A stretch of 64,000 nucleotides of DNA from Bacteroides sp. (GTDB taxonomy: Bacteria > Bacteroidota > Bacteroidia > Bacteroidales > Bacteroidaceae): contig JALCME010000015.1 of NCBI GenBank assembly GCA_022648295.1, positions 56,932-120,931 of the forward strand, read 5' to 3'. The notes below the pieces were generated by a model, which was not told the DNA's origin, did no database searches, and saw only the letters and a list, made by a program, of their open reading frames with translations. Position numbers and translations under genes: made by a program. This document shows, piece by piece, positions 56,013 through 64,000 of this stretch (position 1 is the first letter of the stretch; each line of letters begins with the position of its first letter).

Positions 56013-57572
56013 TCAATGATCTAATTCTTCGTCTCCTATTCTTTCTATTTTTAAAGAGACCTTTTCCATTACTTTGCTTAACTCTTCTTCCAACGGAATA
56101 AAGTTGAAATCCTCCCAGAAATTTTCATCATACTTAAACTGAGTGTCGGCAAAAACAGTACGAGTAGGCAGACGTTCTGCACGCGAGAAGCGTTCAACTT
56201 GTTCCGTATCAACCCGACATGTCACCATCTCAAACCAAGTATGGAGTGTAGGATTACTAAGTAACCAATGCTTTCTCTTCATCTTGAAATAAAGATCACC
56301 CCGTATATGATGAACATAATAAATTCCATTCCACGGTTTATAAGACACCGTATATACTATCTTTTGAGTCGTTAAATTCACTTTTTGAGCCTGCCTCACT
56401 ACAAATAGTCTTGTAGCTTGCTTAATGTATTTAGGCTGAATTTCAAAACGAGCTTGCAACAAAGCTCCATTCTCAGAATCAATATAAAGTTCTCCACAAT
56501 GAAGCGGACCTTTTATTTCATTCCTCTGCTTAAAATAAACCACATTGACGGAACGATTATCCATATAAGTGACATCACCGGAAGTGTAAACATAGGCATT
56601 ATCCGAGGAATCAAATGAAAAGAAGTCTGGCAGATTTTTCATTATATCCAGTTGTAGACAAGCCTGGATGCCCGCCCTTATCTTTGCAACCAAACTATCT
56701 GTTTTTTCCCTGTTATCAATCCGGTGCATCTTCAACAACTTTACCTGATCCAAAGCATACGGATCAACCACAGGAGCTTTATAAACCTTAAAGACCGCTT
56801 CCGTAAGATTCTGAAACTTATTCTTCAATTGAACTCCTTCCCGATAAAAAGTAGTCAGATATACAGGAGTTAATGAATAGTTTTTACTTCGATAATCCAT
56901 CATTTCACGTAGCAACTTCTTAGGTTCCACCAACCGAATGAGCACCTCCTGTAAAGGAATTATCTTGGGTTCCATGCTTAGGATATTGTCGCGACCAATC
57001 AAAGCAGATACCTCAATTTCCTGTGCCACATAGCCTAAATGAGAAAAGGCAACCAAACTATTCGCCAAAGAATCTGGTAAACTAAGCTTAAAAGCTCCAT
57101 CCTGATTCGTTATATTTCCTATCGAAGCACTCCGAACAAAAACCGTAGCATTCTGTACCGGTCTGCCGGTATCCTTATCTAACAACGTCCCACTAATGAT
57201 GAAATAGTTACTTTTAGCTAGTTCCGTTACATTTTCCTTTACACTTCTTTTCACAGAAGGCGGTAAAATCAGGATATGTCTCCCCAATACCTTAAGTTCC
57301 AAATCTTTGTTACCAATTATCTCATAAATAGCTTCCCGTACGGAACAATCCCTTTCTTTCAACTTAACTATTTCATCATTACTGACAACTTGACTATCAT
57401 ATACAAAAAGACATCCCGCCTGCTCCGAAATTTTGCTCAACAATACATAGACTGTTCCTTTCATTTTAGGAAGCCTAACGATATGGTTCAACACATCATC
57501 CCCCTCTGCTTTCAGGCCGTTTACTATAAAAAGCAACCCGCAAAGAATAACAAAGAAACGATGTAATCTCAT
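56013..57572 (-). CDS. STN-domain surface/periplasmic signalling protein without a TonB barrel
   Basis: 519 residues. A signal peptide (LKAEG) is followed by an STN domain (residues 30-105: HIVRLPKMKGTVYVLLSKISEQAGCLFVYD), then a carboxypeptidase-D regulatory-like domain (ISGTLLDKDTGRPVQNATVFVRS). The remainder (about 220-519) is beta-rich and resembles the C-terminal half of the protein encoded upstream of the sigma gene. STN domains normally sit on TonB-dependent receptors and contact FecR; here no plug or barrel follows. Last gene of the sigma operon, 29 bp after fecR. Confidence 0.82.
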   Translation of the reverse strand: MRLHRFFVILCGLLFIVNGLKAEGDDVLNHIVRLPKMKGTVYVLLSKISEQAGCLFVYDSQVVSNDEIVKLKERDCSVREAIYEIIGNKDLELKVLGRHILILPPSVKRSVKENVTELAKSNYFIISGTLLDKDTGRPVQNATVFVRSASIGNITNQDGAFKLSLPDSLANSLVAFSHLGYVAQEIEVSALIGRDNILSMEPKIIPLQEVLIRLVEPKKLLREMMDYRSKNYSLTPVYLTTFYREGVQLKNKFQNLTEAVFKVYKAPVVDPYALDQVKLLKMHRIDNREKTDSLVAKIRAGIQACLQLDIMKNLPDFFSFDSSDNAYVYTSGDVTYMDNRSVNVVYFKQRNEIKGPLHCGELYIDSENGALLQARFEIQPKYIKQATRLFVVRQAQKVNLTTQKIVYTVSYKPWNGIYYVHHIRGDLYFKMKRKHWLLSNPTLHTWFEMVTCRVDTEQVERFSRAERLPTRTVFADTQFKYDENFWEDFNFIPLEEELSKVMEKVSLKIERIGDEELDH

Positions 57573-57601
57573 AACCCAACCTCCTTAATGGTAACAGTTT
57601 T

Positions 57602-58462
57602 CTACTCAGACAAAACCAACTTATTTCCCTGATGCATACACTTTAACTTCAATGCCAGGCAGATCAGTTCAGCCACCGTTTCGGGTGAACGCTCCGAAAA
57701 CTCTACCGTAAGCCTCCTCTGTCCCAGAACCGGAGAATCCGTTTGAATCTGTAAAGAAGGCGTTTCCTTATTTACCACCCGCAAAATATTGTCCAAACAT
57801 TCGTCTTTAAACCGTATCGTACTCATATAACGATTAAAGAAATCAATATCCGCATTCTCCGTTAAATGCAGCCTGTGAGCTTGTAGAGTAACCATCTCAC
57901 CAGCATTCACATAAACACTCTGCCCGTTTTGTTTCAAAGAAACTTTCACTTTACCACGTTTAACAGATAAGCAAAAAGGGATCTTGTCACTACTTCTCAC
58001 GTTGAATGCAGTGCCCAATACTTCTATCTGCACTTTCTCCGTTTCAATCAAAAAAGCCTGCTGATGCTTCTTCGCGACATCAAAGAAAGCCTCTCCCTGC
58101 AAATTCACCTCTCTTTTATCCCCCGCAAAATGTTCAGGGTACTTTAACGTACTTGCCTGCGCCAGATAGACTATCGACCCATCCTCAAGCGTTGTGACCA
58201 GAGTTGACTTTTCCCGGTTTTCCTGAGTTATCAAGCTCTTTTCTGAAATCTTATTTTCCGGCACAAACCACCAGGTAACGCTCAAATAAACCAATCCGGT
58301 GAGCACAGCTGCAACGGCTCCCCATCCAGCCATCATTCTATAATAGCGGGATCTGGAACTACCTGCAGTTGTTTCCGCAAGCAAGTTGTCCCTATCCAGA
58401 CGAGCGTACACACGCTTCCATGCTTCATCCGTCTTTATCCTATCTTTGTGGTTTTCAATCAT
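57602..58462 (-). CDS. FecR-family anti-sigma factor
   Basis: 286 residues: a short cytoplasmic N-terminus with KIKTDEAWKRVYARL-type helix, one membrane segment (about 48-68, GAVAAVLTGLVYLSVTWWF), a periplasmic FecR domain (VTTLEDGSIVYLAQASTLKYPEHF and RGKVKVS), and a DUF4974 C-terminal domain (FKDECLDNILRVVNKE). It holds the sigma factor until a periplasmic signal arrives. Its start overlaps the sigma stop by 4 bp. Confidence 0.93.
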   Translation of the reverse strand: MIENHKDRIKTDEAWKRVYARLDRDNLLAETTAGSSRSRYYRMMAGWGAVAAVLTGLVYLSVTWWFVPENKISEKSLITQENREKSTLVTTLEDGSIVYLAQASTLKYPEHFAGDKREVNLQGEAFFDVAKKHQQAFLIETEKVQIEVLGTAFNVRSSDKIPFCLSVKRGKVKVSLKQNGQSVYVNAGEMVTLQAHRLHLTENADIDFFNRYMSTIRFKDECLDNILRVVNKETPSLQIQTDSPVLGQRRLTVEFSERSPETVAELICLALKLKCMHQGNKLVLSE

Positions 58463-59007
58463 CTTGTTTGAATATAATTATTGATTTCACTCCGTAATGT
58501 CCGAAGCGCCTTTGTCATTTCAGCTTCTACTGTTTTTACAGATAAAGAAAGCGAAGCCGCTATTTCCGCATACTTCTTTCCTTCTATACGATGCATCTTA
58601 AATATTTGAGACCTGCGATCAGGAAGTTTTTCGAGCGTATGTCGAATAATCTCCTGTAGCTCCTGATATTCCATTTGCTGACAAGGATCGGATACTTCCT
58701 CCGACTGACGGGACAAAATAAATTCCCGATAACGATCCTTGACCTCCTTGTGCTCACAATACTGAAGGGATTCATTGCGGACAGCCCGGTATAAATAGCT
58801 CTTCACCGACTGGAAAATCTGCAAATGCTCCTTATCCCTCCAAAAGACATAAAATAACTCTTCCACAATTTCTTCCGCGGCTTCCGCATCGCCCGTAATG
58901 CCGGTTGCATACCAGCAAAGAGGGGAATAATAACGGCGGAAAATTTCCTCAAAAGCCTTTATATCTCCCTCTTTTATCTTTGTTAGTGTGAACAATTCAT
59001 CGAGCAT
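58459..59007 (-). CDS. ECF RNA polymerase sigma factor
   Basis: 182-residue extracytoplasmic-function sigma factor. Region 2 reads DIKAFEEIFRRYYSPLCWYAT with the conserved core-binding helix, region 4 reads KMHRIEGKKYAEIAASLSLSVKTVEAEMTKALRTL. It belongs to the Bacteroidota group paired with FecR proteins. It probably directs its own operon and perhaps envelope genes elsewhere. Confidence 0.94.
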   Translation of the reverse strand: MLDELFTLTKIKEGDIKAFEEIFRRYYSPLCWYATGITGDAEAAEEIVEELFYVFWRDKEHLQIFQSVKSYLYRAVRNESLQYCEHKEVKDRYREFILSRQSEEVSDPCQQMEYQELQEIIRHTLEKLPDRRSQIFKMHRIEGKKYAEIAASLSLSVKTVEAEMTKALRTLRSEINNYIQTR

Positions 59008-59056
59008 GCCTTATGAATTAATAGCCGATCTCAAATATATAAAAAATAACTGGAAT

Positions 59057-60322
59057 CTAGCGAGATTGCTTTTTCAATTTGTTTACGGCATGTTCCAACG
59101 ACTCGGTAGGTTCGATGATATTATACGCTTTCCAGAAATCTTCATTCCAGTATTCGTTTACTACATCATAGAACACTTGCTTATCCTTAAAAGAAGTCCG
59201 GTAAGGAATCTTCGGGAAATTATGCTCCTTCCGGTCGGTCACTACCATTTCTGAAAGTACAGTATATCCAGAAGAAAACAACTTTCTTTTCCAATCACAT
59301 TTGAAACGCATTTCATTACGGATATAATTCAAGTAAGATTTACCGTTCTTCTCCTTATAAGTGACTAAATAAGAAACTTCTTGTGGTTTAAATCGCAGCC
59401 CGACAGGCTTCTTATGCAAGATGGCCTGAATAGCCTTTATTTTATTCTTCATATCCAGAGAAAACTCTGCACGGGTAATGGAAAGTTTCTCATAGTCAAT
59501 GTAAATTTTCCCATAAAAAAGAGCATACATCAAATCCACTCTTGGGCGAAATCGTACTACATACTGCATGCGATTATTAAGGTTTACAGGATCCTCCATC
59601 CAGAAATCATAATAATTCAGTTCATCCAGATTCAATAATGCACTCTCATTTTTTACAATGTCCAGATAAATAGCTTGACTAGGTCCACCTATTACCTTAA
59701 CAGCCAATGTATCACTTAACTTCTGACTTAGTAGACGACGGCCCTTTTCCAGTTTCACTTTATCGTTGATGGTGGACCGATCGCTATACGCCGTCTTATA
59801 AGCGTCCATCACTGCCTCCGAAATACTAATATACCGACGCCCTTTTTGGACTGTTTCCCTATAAAAGGTTGTCAACAAATTATCATGATTAGAATAGTTC
59901 ACAGGTATTTTTTTAATAGCTTCCTCTACAAGAGCACGGGGAGTATTGCCATAAACCACAATTTCATTCAGCAAATTAGGTGCCGGCAACATCCATACGG
60001 TTAAACCAGACACTGATTCTCTCTTCTTCAGAATAACATGGCTATTTAGATAACCAATATGTGACACCTCTAAGCCATCCACATTCAGTGTATCTTGGAT
60101 CTTCAGGGAAAAGAATCCATCTGCATTTGTCACGGTTCCGATATTGGTACCAGGTACCGATACATTTACATTCTCCAACTTTTTCCTGTTATCCCTATTT
60201 TTCACAACTCCGGTGACGGTGAAATAATTCACGGCCTCCTCTTGTTGTGCCCATAAAGGATTTGCATCGAGCATCAATAATGCCAGCAATCCCATCATTG
60301 AACTTCTAACTAAATTTTTCAT
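59057..60322 (-). CDS. Carboxypeptidase-regulatory-like envelope protein, partner of the STN protein
   Basis: 421 residues with a signal peptide (PLWAQ), a CarboxypepD_reg-like domain (TGVVKNRDNRKKLENVNVSVPGTNIGTVTNADGFFSL) and a C-terminal beta-rich region matching the STN protein's C-terminal half (shared TTFYRE, NEYWNEDFWK versus YDENFWEDF). It lacks the STN domain. It is 49 bp upstream of the sigma gene and likely heads the operon. Function unknown; a shared surface ligand with the STN protein is plausible. Confidence 0.78.
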   Translation of the reverse strand: MKNLVRSSMMGLLALLMLDANPLWAQQEEAVNYFTVTGVVKNRDNRKKLENVNVSVPGTNIGTVTNADGFFSLKIQDTLNVDGLEVSHIGYLNSHVILKKRESVSGLTVWMLPAPNLLNEIVVYGNTPRALVEEAIKKIPVNYSNHDNLLTTFYRETVQKGRRYISISEAVMDAYKTAYSDRSTINDKVKLEKGRRLLSQKLSDTLAVKVIGGPSQAIYLDIVKNESALLNLDELNYYDFWMEDPVNLNNRMQYVVRFRPRVDLMYALFYGKIYIDYEKLSITRAEFSLDMKNKIKAIQAILHKKPVGLRFKPQEVSYLVTYKEKNGKSYLNYIRNEMRFKCDWKRKLFSSGYTVLSEMVVTDRKEHNFPKIPYRTSFKDKQVFYDVVNEYWNEDFWKAYNIIEPTESLEHAVNKLKKQSR

Positions 60323-60620
60323 CTGGTTATGATTTAATAGGTGAATTAATAAGCGCTTTCTATTTAAAAGAGTTGTCAGAAGAAGAAAACCCTACGCTTT
60401 TTACCAGAAAAAATAAAATAAATGGGAGCCTAGATGAAAAGAGATAGCCCTGATGGTATAGATTTCAGGCTACAAAGTGTATGAGATGAGCATGTCAAGA
60501 CGTATAATATGTATATGTCAATGCACACAAGATGGGTATGTCATGCAGTAAAATATAAAGGTACAGAAAGTAATCTCCTTACTCTACTGAATACAAAATT
60601 AGAGAACAGAATATAAAGAA

Positions 60621-60660
60621 ATCCCTTCGCATCAGTGTTTTATTCCTAATGCGAAGGGAT
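60621..60660 (-). terminator. Terminator downstream of the OmpH-like gene
   Basis: A perfect 12-bp stem (ATCCCTTCGCAT with ATGCGAAGGGAT) and a 16-base loop, 20 bp past the OmpH-like stop on the minus strand. The remaining sequence from 60323 to 60620 holds no gene I can support. Confidence 0.7.
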
Positions 60661-60679
60661 CAATATTATAATAGAAACT

Positions 60680-61285
60680 TTATTTTTTTGCTACCGAAGA
60701 ATAACGGGCATTTAAACCAGACACAATATCTTTGGTTATATTATAAACACTATCAGCATACAATAGATTGTCAAATCCGGTATTACTAATAATCATACTA
60801 TAGCCTTTAGTTTTATTATATTCTTTCAAAAAGGCATTGATGGAGTCGCGCAATTGCAAGCTATTCTTAGCATTTTCATTCTGCAACTCAGCTGTTAACT
60901 TTTTCTGCAAATCCTGCAAATCCTGTTGTTTCTTTACTAAGCGGGCATTTTCCTGTTCAGCACGTTCACGAGTTACAAATGCATTATTTTGTAATTTACG
61001 TTGAAAGTCTTGCACCTCAGTATCTAATTCACGGGCTTTCTGGTTTAAAGTCGCACGGACATTCTCCTCTTTCTTCATCATAACCTCGTTAAGGTCATTC
61101 CAAAAGTTGTATTTAGTCAGTAAAGTATCTATTTCAACGTAAGCAATCTTCATTCCAGATAAACCAGCTGCCACCGGAGTAGTCTTAGCTTCTGTTTGAT
61201 TATTTGTTTTACCGGTACATTGAGAAAATAAAACGATAAGCGCAAGTGCAGACAAACCGTTCACGAGGTAGTTTAATCTCTTCAT
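60680..61285 (-). CDS. OmpH/Skp-family outer-membrane chaperone-like lipoprotein
   Basis: 201 residues with a lipoprotein signal (FSQCTG). The mature protein has the OmpH strand AYVEIDTLLTKYNFW and a long coiled coil (about residues 65-150) rich in KKEENVRATLNQKARELDTE-type repeats, as in Skp. Skp proteins hold unfolded outer-membrane proteins; the lipid anchor is a common Bacteroidota variant. Confidence 0.88.
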   Translation of the reverse strand: MKRLNYLVNGLSALALIVLFSQCTGKTNNQTEAKTTPVAAGLSGMKIAYVEIDTLLTKYNFWNDLNEVMMKKEENVRATLNQKARELDTEVQDFQRKLQNNAFVTRERAEQENARLVKKQQDLQDLQKKLTAELQNENAKNSLQLRDSINAFLKEYNKTKGYSMIISNTGFDNLLYADSVYNITKDIVSGLNARYSSVAKK

Positions 61286-61317
61286 AACTTGTAAATATTG
61301 TTTTCTGTAATCTAAAA

Positions 61318-61551
61318 TTAGTTCATACTATTATTCAAGGTCTTTTCCAATTCGCCAATGGAAAAACGATTTTTTTGTTGCGCATCCCGATCTTGCGACT
61401 GGGCACATCCAATGCCCTTCTTCTGCATCGCCTTATTTGCACTTACATGCTCACTGGGAAATCTTCCACCCTTAACAAAAAAGACTTTTATACCTAAAAG
61501 TAGGATGCAAATAGCAACAATTAACAAAGTTATCAGTATTGTATCGAGCAT
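61318..61551 (-). CDS. Small single-pass membrane protein
   Basis: 77 residues: one N-terminal membrane segment (ILITLLIVAICILLLGIKVFF) and a polar tail rich in Lys, Gln and Asn. A -7 box TATATTTG lies on the minus strand at 61579-61572. It is 32 bp upstream of the OmpH-like gene and probably cotranscribed. Family not recognised, though such proteins are common in Bacteroides. Confidence 0.7.
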   Translation of the reverse strand: MLDTILITLLIVAICILLLGIKVFFVKGGRFPSEHVSANKAMQKKGIGCAQSQDRDAQQKNRFSIGELEKTLNNSMN

Positions 61552-61702
61552 TTCTATTAATTTTGTGAGTGCAAATATAGGGTTTTGTATGACTAACCTG
61601 CTTTTTTTACCCTAAAAAAAAGAAACAAGAACAAAATAGTCAACCTATTTAACCATATTTAGCAATAAATGGTTAAAAACAGACATTCATAAAGATATAA
61701 AT

Positions 61703-63166
61703 ATGGAAAAGAATGAATTGAAACCGGCTGGTGTTTTTCATTACTTCAATGAAATCTGCCAAGTTCCGCGCCCTTCTAAGAAGGAAGAAAAAATGATTGC
61801 TTTTTTAAAAGCTTTCGGTGAAAAACATAAATTAGAAACAATGACCGATGAAACCGGCAATGTACTAATAAAGAAGCCTGCTACGCGGGGTATGGAAAAC
61901 AGGAAACCTGTTGTTATGCAATCCCATATCGACATGGTATGCGAAAAAAACAACGATGTAAAACATGACTTCCTTACCGATCCTATTGAAACAGAAGTGG
62001 ATGGGGACTGGCTTAAGGCAAAAGGTACAACACTAGGAGCTGATAATGGTATCGGGGTAGCTACAGAACTAGCCATCCTCGCAGACGATACCATTCAACA
62101 CGGACCTATCGAGTGCTTATTCACGGTAGATGAGGAAACGGGATTAACGGGAGCCTTCGCTCTCAAAAAAGGTTTCATGAACGGAGAGATTCTACTGAAT
62201 CTTGATTCGGAAGATGAAGGAGAGCTTTTTATCGGTTGTGCTGGCGGAATTGACTCCATAGCGGAATTTACTTATAAAGAGGTAGATGTCCCTACCGGCC
62301 ATTTCGGCTGTAAAGTACAAATAAAAGGATTGAAAGGCGGTCACTCCGGTGGTGACATTCACCTGGGGCTTGGTAATGCCAATAAGATATTAAACCGTTT
62401 CTTAAGCCAAACATTCAAGAAACACGATATGTATCTTTGCGAGATAGAGGGAGGTAACCTGCGCAATGCCATTGCACGTGAAGCTCACGCCATTATTGCG
62501 ATCCCAGAGGCGGACAAGCACGACTTACGGGCAGAACTGAATATCTTTGCAGCGGAAGTGCAAGCCGAGTATAATGCAGTGGATCCGGGACTACAACTTA
62601 TTCTTGAATCGGAATCACCTCGCAGCAAGGCCATCGACAAAGATACAACTAAACGTCTACTACAAACTATCTACGCTACTCCCCACGGCGTATATGCCAT
62701 GAGTCAAGATATACCGGGATTGGTAGAAACATCGACCAATTTGGCATCTGTCAAGATGAAACCGGGTAATACAATCCGTATCGAGACCAGCCAACGCAGT
62801 TCTACAGAGTCATCCAAGCAAGATATTGCCAACATGGTACGCACCGTGTTTGAAATGGGTGGTGCTAAGGTCAGCTTTGGCGATGGATATCCCGGTTGGA
62901 AGCCTAATCCTCATTCTGAAATATTGGAAATAGCTACTGCTTCGTACAAGAGATTGTTTGGTATAGAAGCACAAGTGAAAGCCATTCACGCTGGGCTGGA
63001 ATGCGGATTATTCCTGAACAAATACCCCACGCTGGATATGATATCCTTCGGTCCCACATTGCGCGGCGTACACTCTCCTGATGAGAGAATGTATATTCCA
63101 TCCGTTGCCAAGTTCTGGGAACATCTATTGGATATACTGATACACATTCCGGTAAAGAAATCATAA
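61703..63166 (+). CDS. pepD: Aminoacyl-histidine dipeptidase (PepD)
   Basis: 487 residues, M20 metallopeptidase. Zinc ligands are in MQSHIDMVCEKN (His, Asp), GADNGIGVA (Asp), DEETGLTGA (catalytic Glu pair) and the late HAGLECGLF. The second half is the dimerisation lid. It cleaves X-His dipeptides such as carnosine in the cytoplasm. Full length, monocistronic. Confidence 0.95.
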   Translation: MEKNELKPAGVFHYFNEICQVPRPSKKEEKMIAFLKAFGEKHKLETMTDETGNVLIKKPATRGMENRKPVVMQSHIDMVCEKNNDVKHDFLTDPIETEVDGDWLKAKGTTLGADNGIGVATELAILADDTIQHGPIECLFTVDEETGLTGAFALKKGFMNGEILLNLDSEDEGELFIGCAGGIDSIAEFTYKEVDVPTGHFGCKVQIKGLKGGHSGGDIHLGLGNANKILNRFLSQTFKKHDMYLCEIEGGNLRNAIAREAHAIIAIPEADKHDLRAELNIFAAEVQAEYNAVDPGLQLILESESPRSKAIDKDTTKRLLQTIYATPHGVYAMSQDIPGLVETSTNLASVKMKPGNTIRIETSQRSSTESSKQDIANMVRTVFEMGGAKVSFGDGYPGWKPNPHSEILEIATASYKRLFGIEAQVKAIHAGLECGLFLNKYPTLDMISFGPTLRGVHSPDERMYIPSVAKFWEHLLDILIHIPVKKS

Positions 63167-63198
63167 AACGCAGTTTCTCTGTCGTTTTAACAAACGGC

Positions 63199-63276
63199 AA
63201 AAGGCTGTTACACTAGCTTTTTATTCATTTCTCTTTTTAAAGGAACGAATTAAAATGACTGATGTAGCAGCCTTTT
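63199..63276. repeat. Inverted repeat downstream of pepD
   Basis: AAAAGGCTG (63199-63207) pairs with CAGCCTTTT (63268-63276), with partial extension by TTACA/TGTAG; the loop is about 60 bases. It may serve as a terminator for pepD, though the loop is long. The rest of 63167-63414 shows a -7-like TACTTTTG (63378-63385) for the next gene. Confidence 0.4.
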
Positions 63277-63414
63277 CTCATAATATATGAACAAGTAGCA
63301 GTATATTCATTGACATAAAAAAGAAGTGGATTAACATAAAAACTTAAGTGATAGTTAGCCTAAGCCGTCAAAACTGTTACTTTTGCCACATATCAATAAC
63401 AAATTAAATCCAAT

Positions 63415-64000
63415 ATGAATATCATCAAATACAGGTGCCCTCTCCTACTACACATTATATATTGGACAAGCGTTGTTTTATTTTTTACAATCTCATGGGG
63501 AGCTCGCTCCAATAATTATTGGATCTGCTTTTATAATGAGATCGTCTTCCTTCCGATTAGGATAGGAGCTGTTTATACTTGCATATACTACATTCTACCC
63601 AATTTCTTACTTAGAAAGAAATATATATCTATGAGCTTTGCATTTATTTTTATAATGATAATAAGTGCTATGCTTCAGATTTTGTTAGTCCGGTATTCAT
63701 CCATACCTTCACTCGGATTTGACGATCCCCAAGCGCCTTTATTCACATCTGCCAACATGTTACCATACATCATTAATATAAATGCGGTTTTAATCATTCC
63801 TTTATTTGTTAAAGTCTATGGCTATTTTACCAATAAGGAGAATCGCATCTTAACCCTTTCACACGAAAAGACAAATGCAGAACTTCTTTTTTTGCGCAGC
63901 CAAATACAACCTCACTTTTTCTTTAATGTATTAAATGATCTTTATGCTATGGCTTTAAAGAAATCCGATAAAACTCCCGAAATGATTTTAACACTATCCC
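63415..64000 (+). CDS. LytS/YehU-type sensor histidine kinase, C-terminus outside the window
   Basis: The open frame from ATG 63415 to the window end encodes about 195 residues. Four membrane segments (about 10-30, 40-62, 72-93, 120-140) are followed by a short coiled coil and the His_kinase motif FLRSQIQPHFFFNVLNDLYAMA, with the phosphoacceptor His in QPHFFFN. This is the LytS/YpdA family, usually paired with a LytTR response regulator, which should lie just beyond the window. Confidence 0.88.
   Translation, partial: MNIIKYRCPLLLHIIYWTSVVLFFTISWGARSNNYWICFYNEIVFLPIRIGAVYTCIYYILPNFLLRKKYISMSFAFIFIMIISAMLQILLVRYSSIPSLGFDDPQAPLFTSANMLPYIININAVLIIPLFVKVYGYFTNKENRILTLSHEKTNAELLFLRSQIQPHFFFNVLNDLYAMALKKSDKTPEMILTLS

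Overview
The window is chromosomal DNA from a gut Bacteroidota bacterium, most likely Bacteroides or Phocaeicola. The evidence is a SusC/SusD polysaccharide utilisation locus with a hybrid two-component sensor, promoters of the Bacteroidota -33/-7 type (TTTG, then TAnnTTTG), lipoproteins starting CSDDN, and many family-typical genes (RecA, DnaK, PepD, an ECF sigma/FecR pair). The species cannot be fixed from the sequence alone.

Region 1 (1-14.4 kb, minus strand) is a levan/fructan utilisation locus in the order SusC, SusD, surface glycan-binding lipoprotein, surface GH32 lipoprotein, periplasmic GH32, MFS fructose importer, fructokinase, then the sensor. The order matches the B. thetaiotaomicron BT1754-BT1763 locus. 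Levan would be cut at the surface, imported by SusCD, trimmed to fructose in the periplasm, imported and phosphorylated. The sensor is cut by the window start.

Region 2 (14.5-28.9 kb) is an acquired island. Its core is a tightly packed minus-strand operon: XRE regulator, SNF2 helicase, one-pass membrane protein, type III-like Mod methyltransferase, Res helicase-nuclease, DUF3800 protein, AlbA_2/ATPase protein, small membrane protein, and a helical protein now split by a stop codon. It is flanked by mobile-element wreckage: an IS21 istA tail, an IS21 end inside a relaxase-like relic, an istB fused in frame to what looks like an integrase N-terminus, and a zinc-finger/HTH gene with an in-frame stop. 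This is the best candidate for an incompletely described system: a type III R-M core with SNF2, membrane, DUF3800 and Schlafen-like partners.

Region 3 (29-46.4 kb) returns to core-type genes: dnaK, a stand-alone E2-type acyltransferase, then a plus-strand block with a TolC/adaptor/RND pump, a PII-like protein, small membrane proteins, a CoA-disulfide reductase fused to rhodanese, TusA and DsrE domains, a thioredoxin and a MarR regulator. Two promoters in this block carry the same TTTCCA-N-TGGAAA palindrome at the same place, suggesting one redox/sulfur regulon. A META-domain lipoprotein, carboxynorspermidine synthase, Bcp and RecA follow.

Region 4 (46.4-64 kb) holds small lipoprotein/secreted proteins, a decayed glycan locus (truncated sensor, intact GH31, broken GH127), a Trk potassium uptake pair, a TrpB2-like enzyme, a four-gene ECF sigma/FecR/STN operon whose STN protein has no TonB-dependent barrel, an OmpH/Skp-like protein, PepD, and the start of a LytS-type histidine kinase. 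I saw no rRNA, tRNA or CRISPR array.
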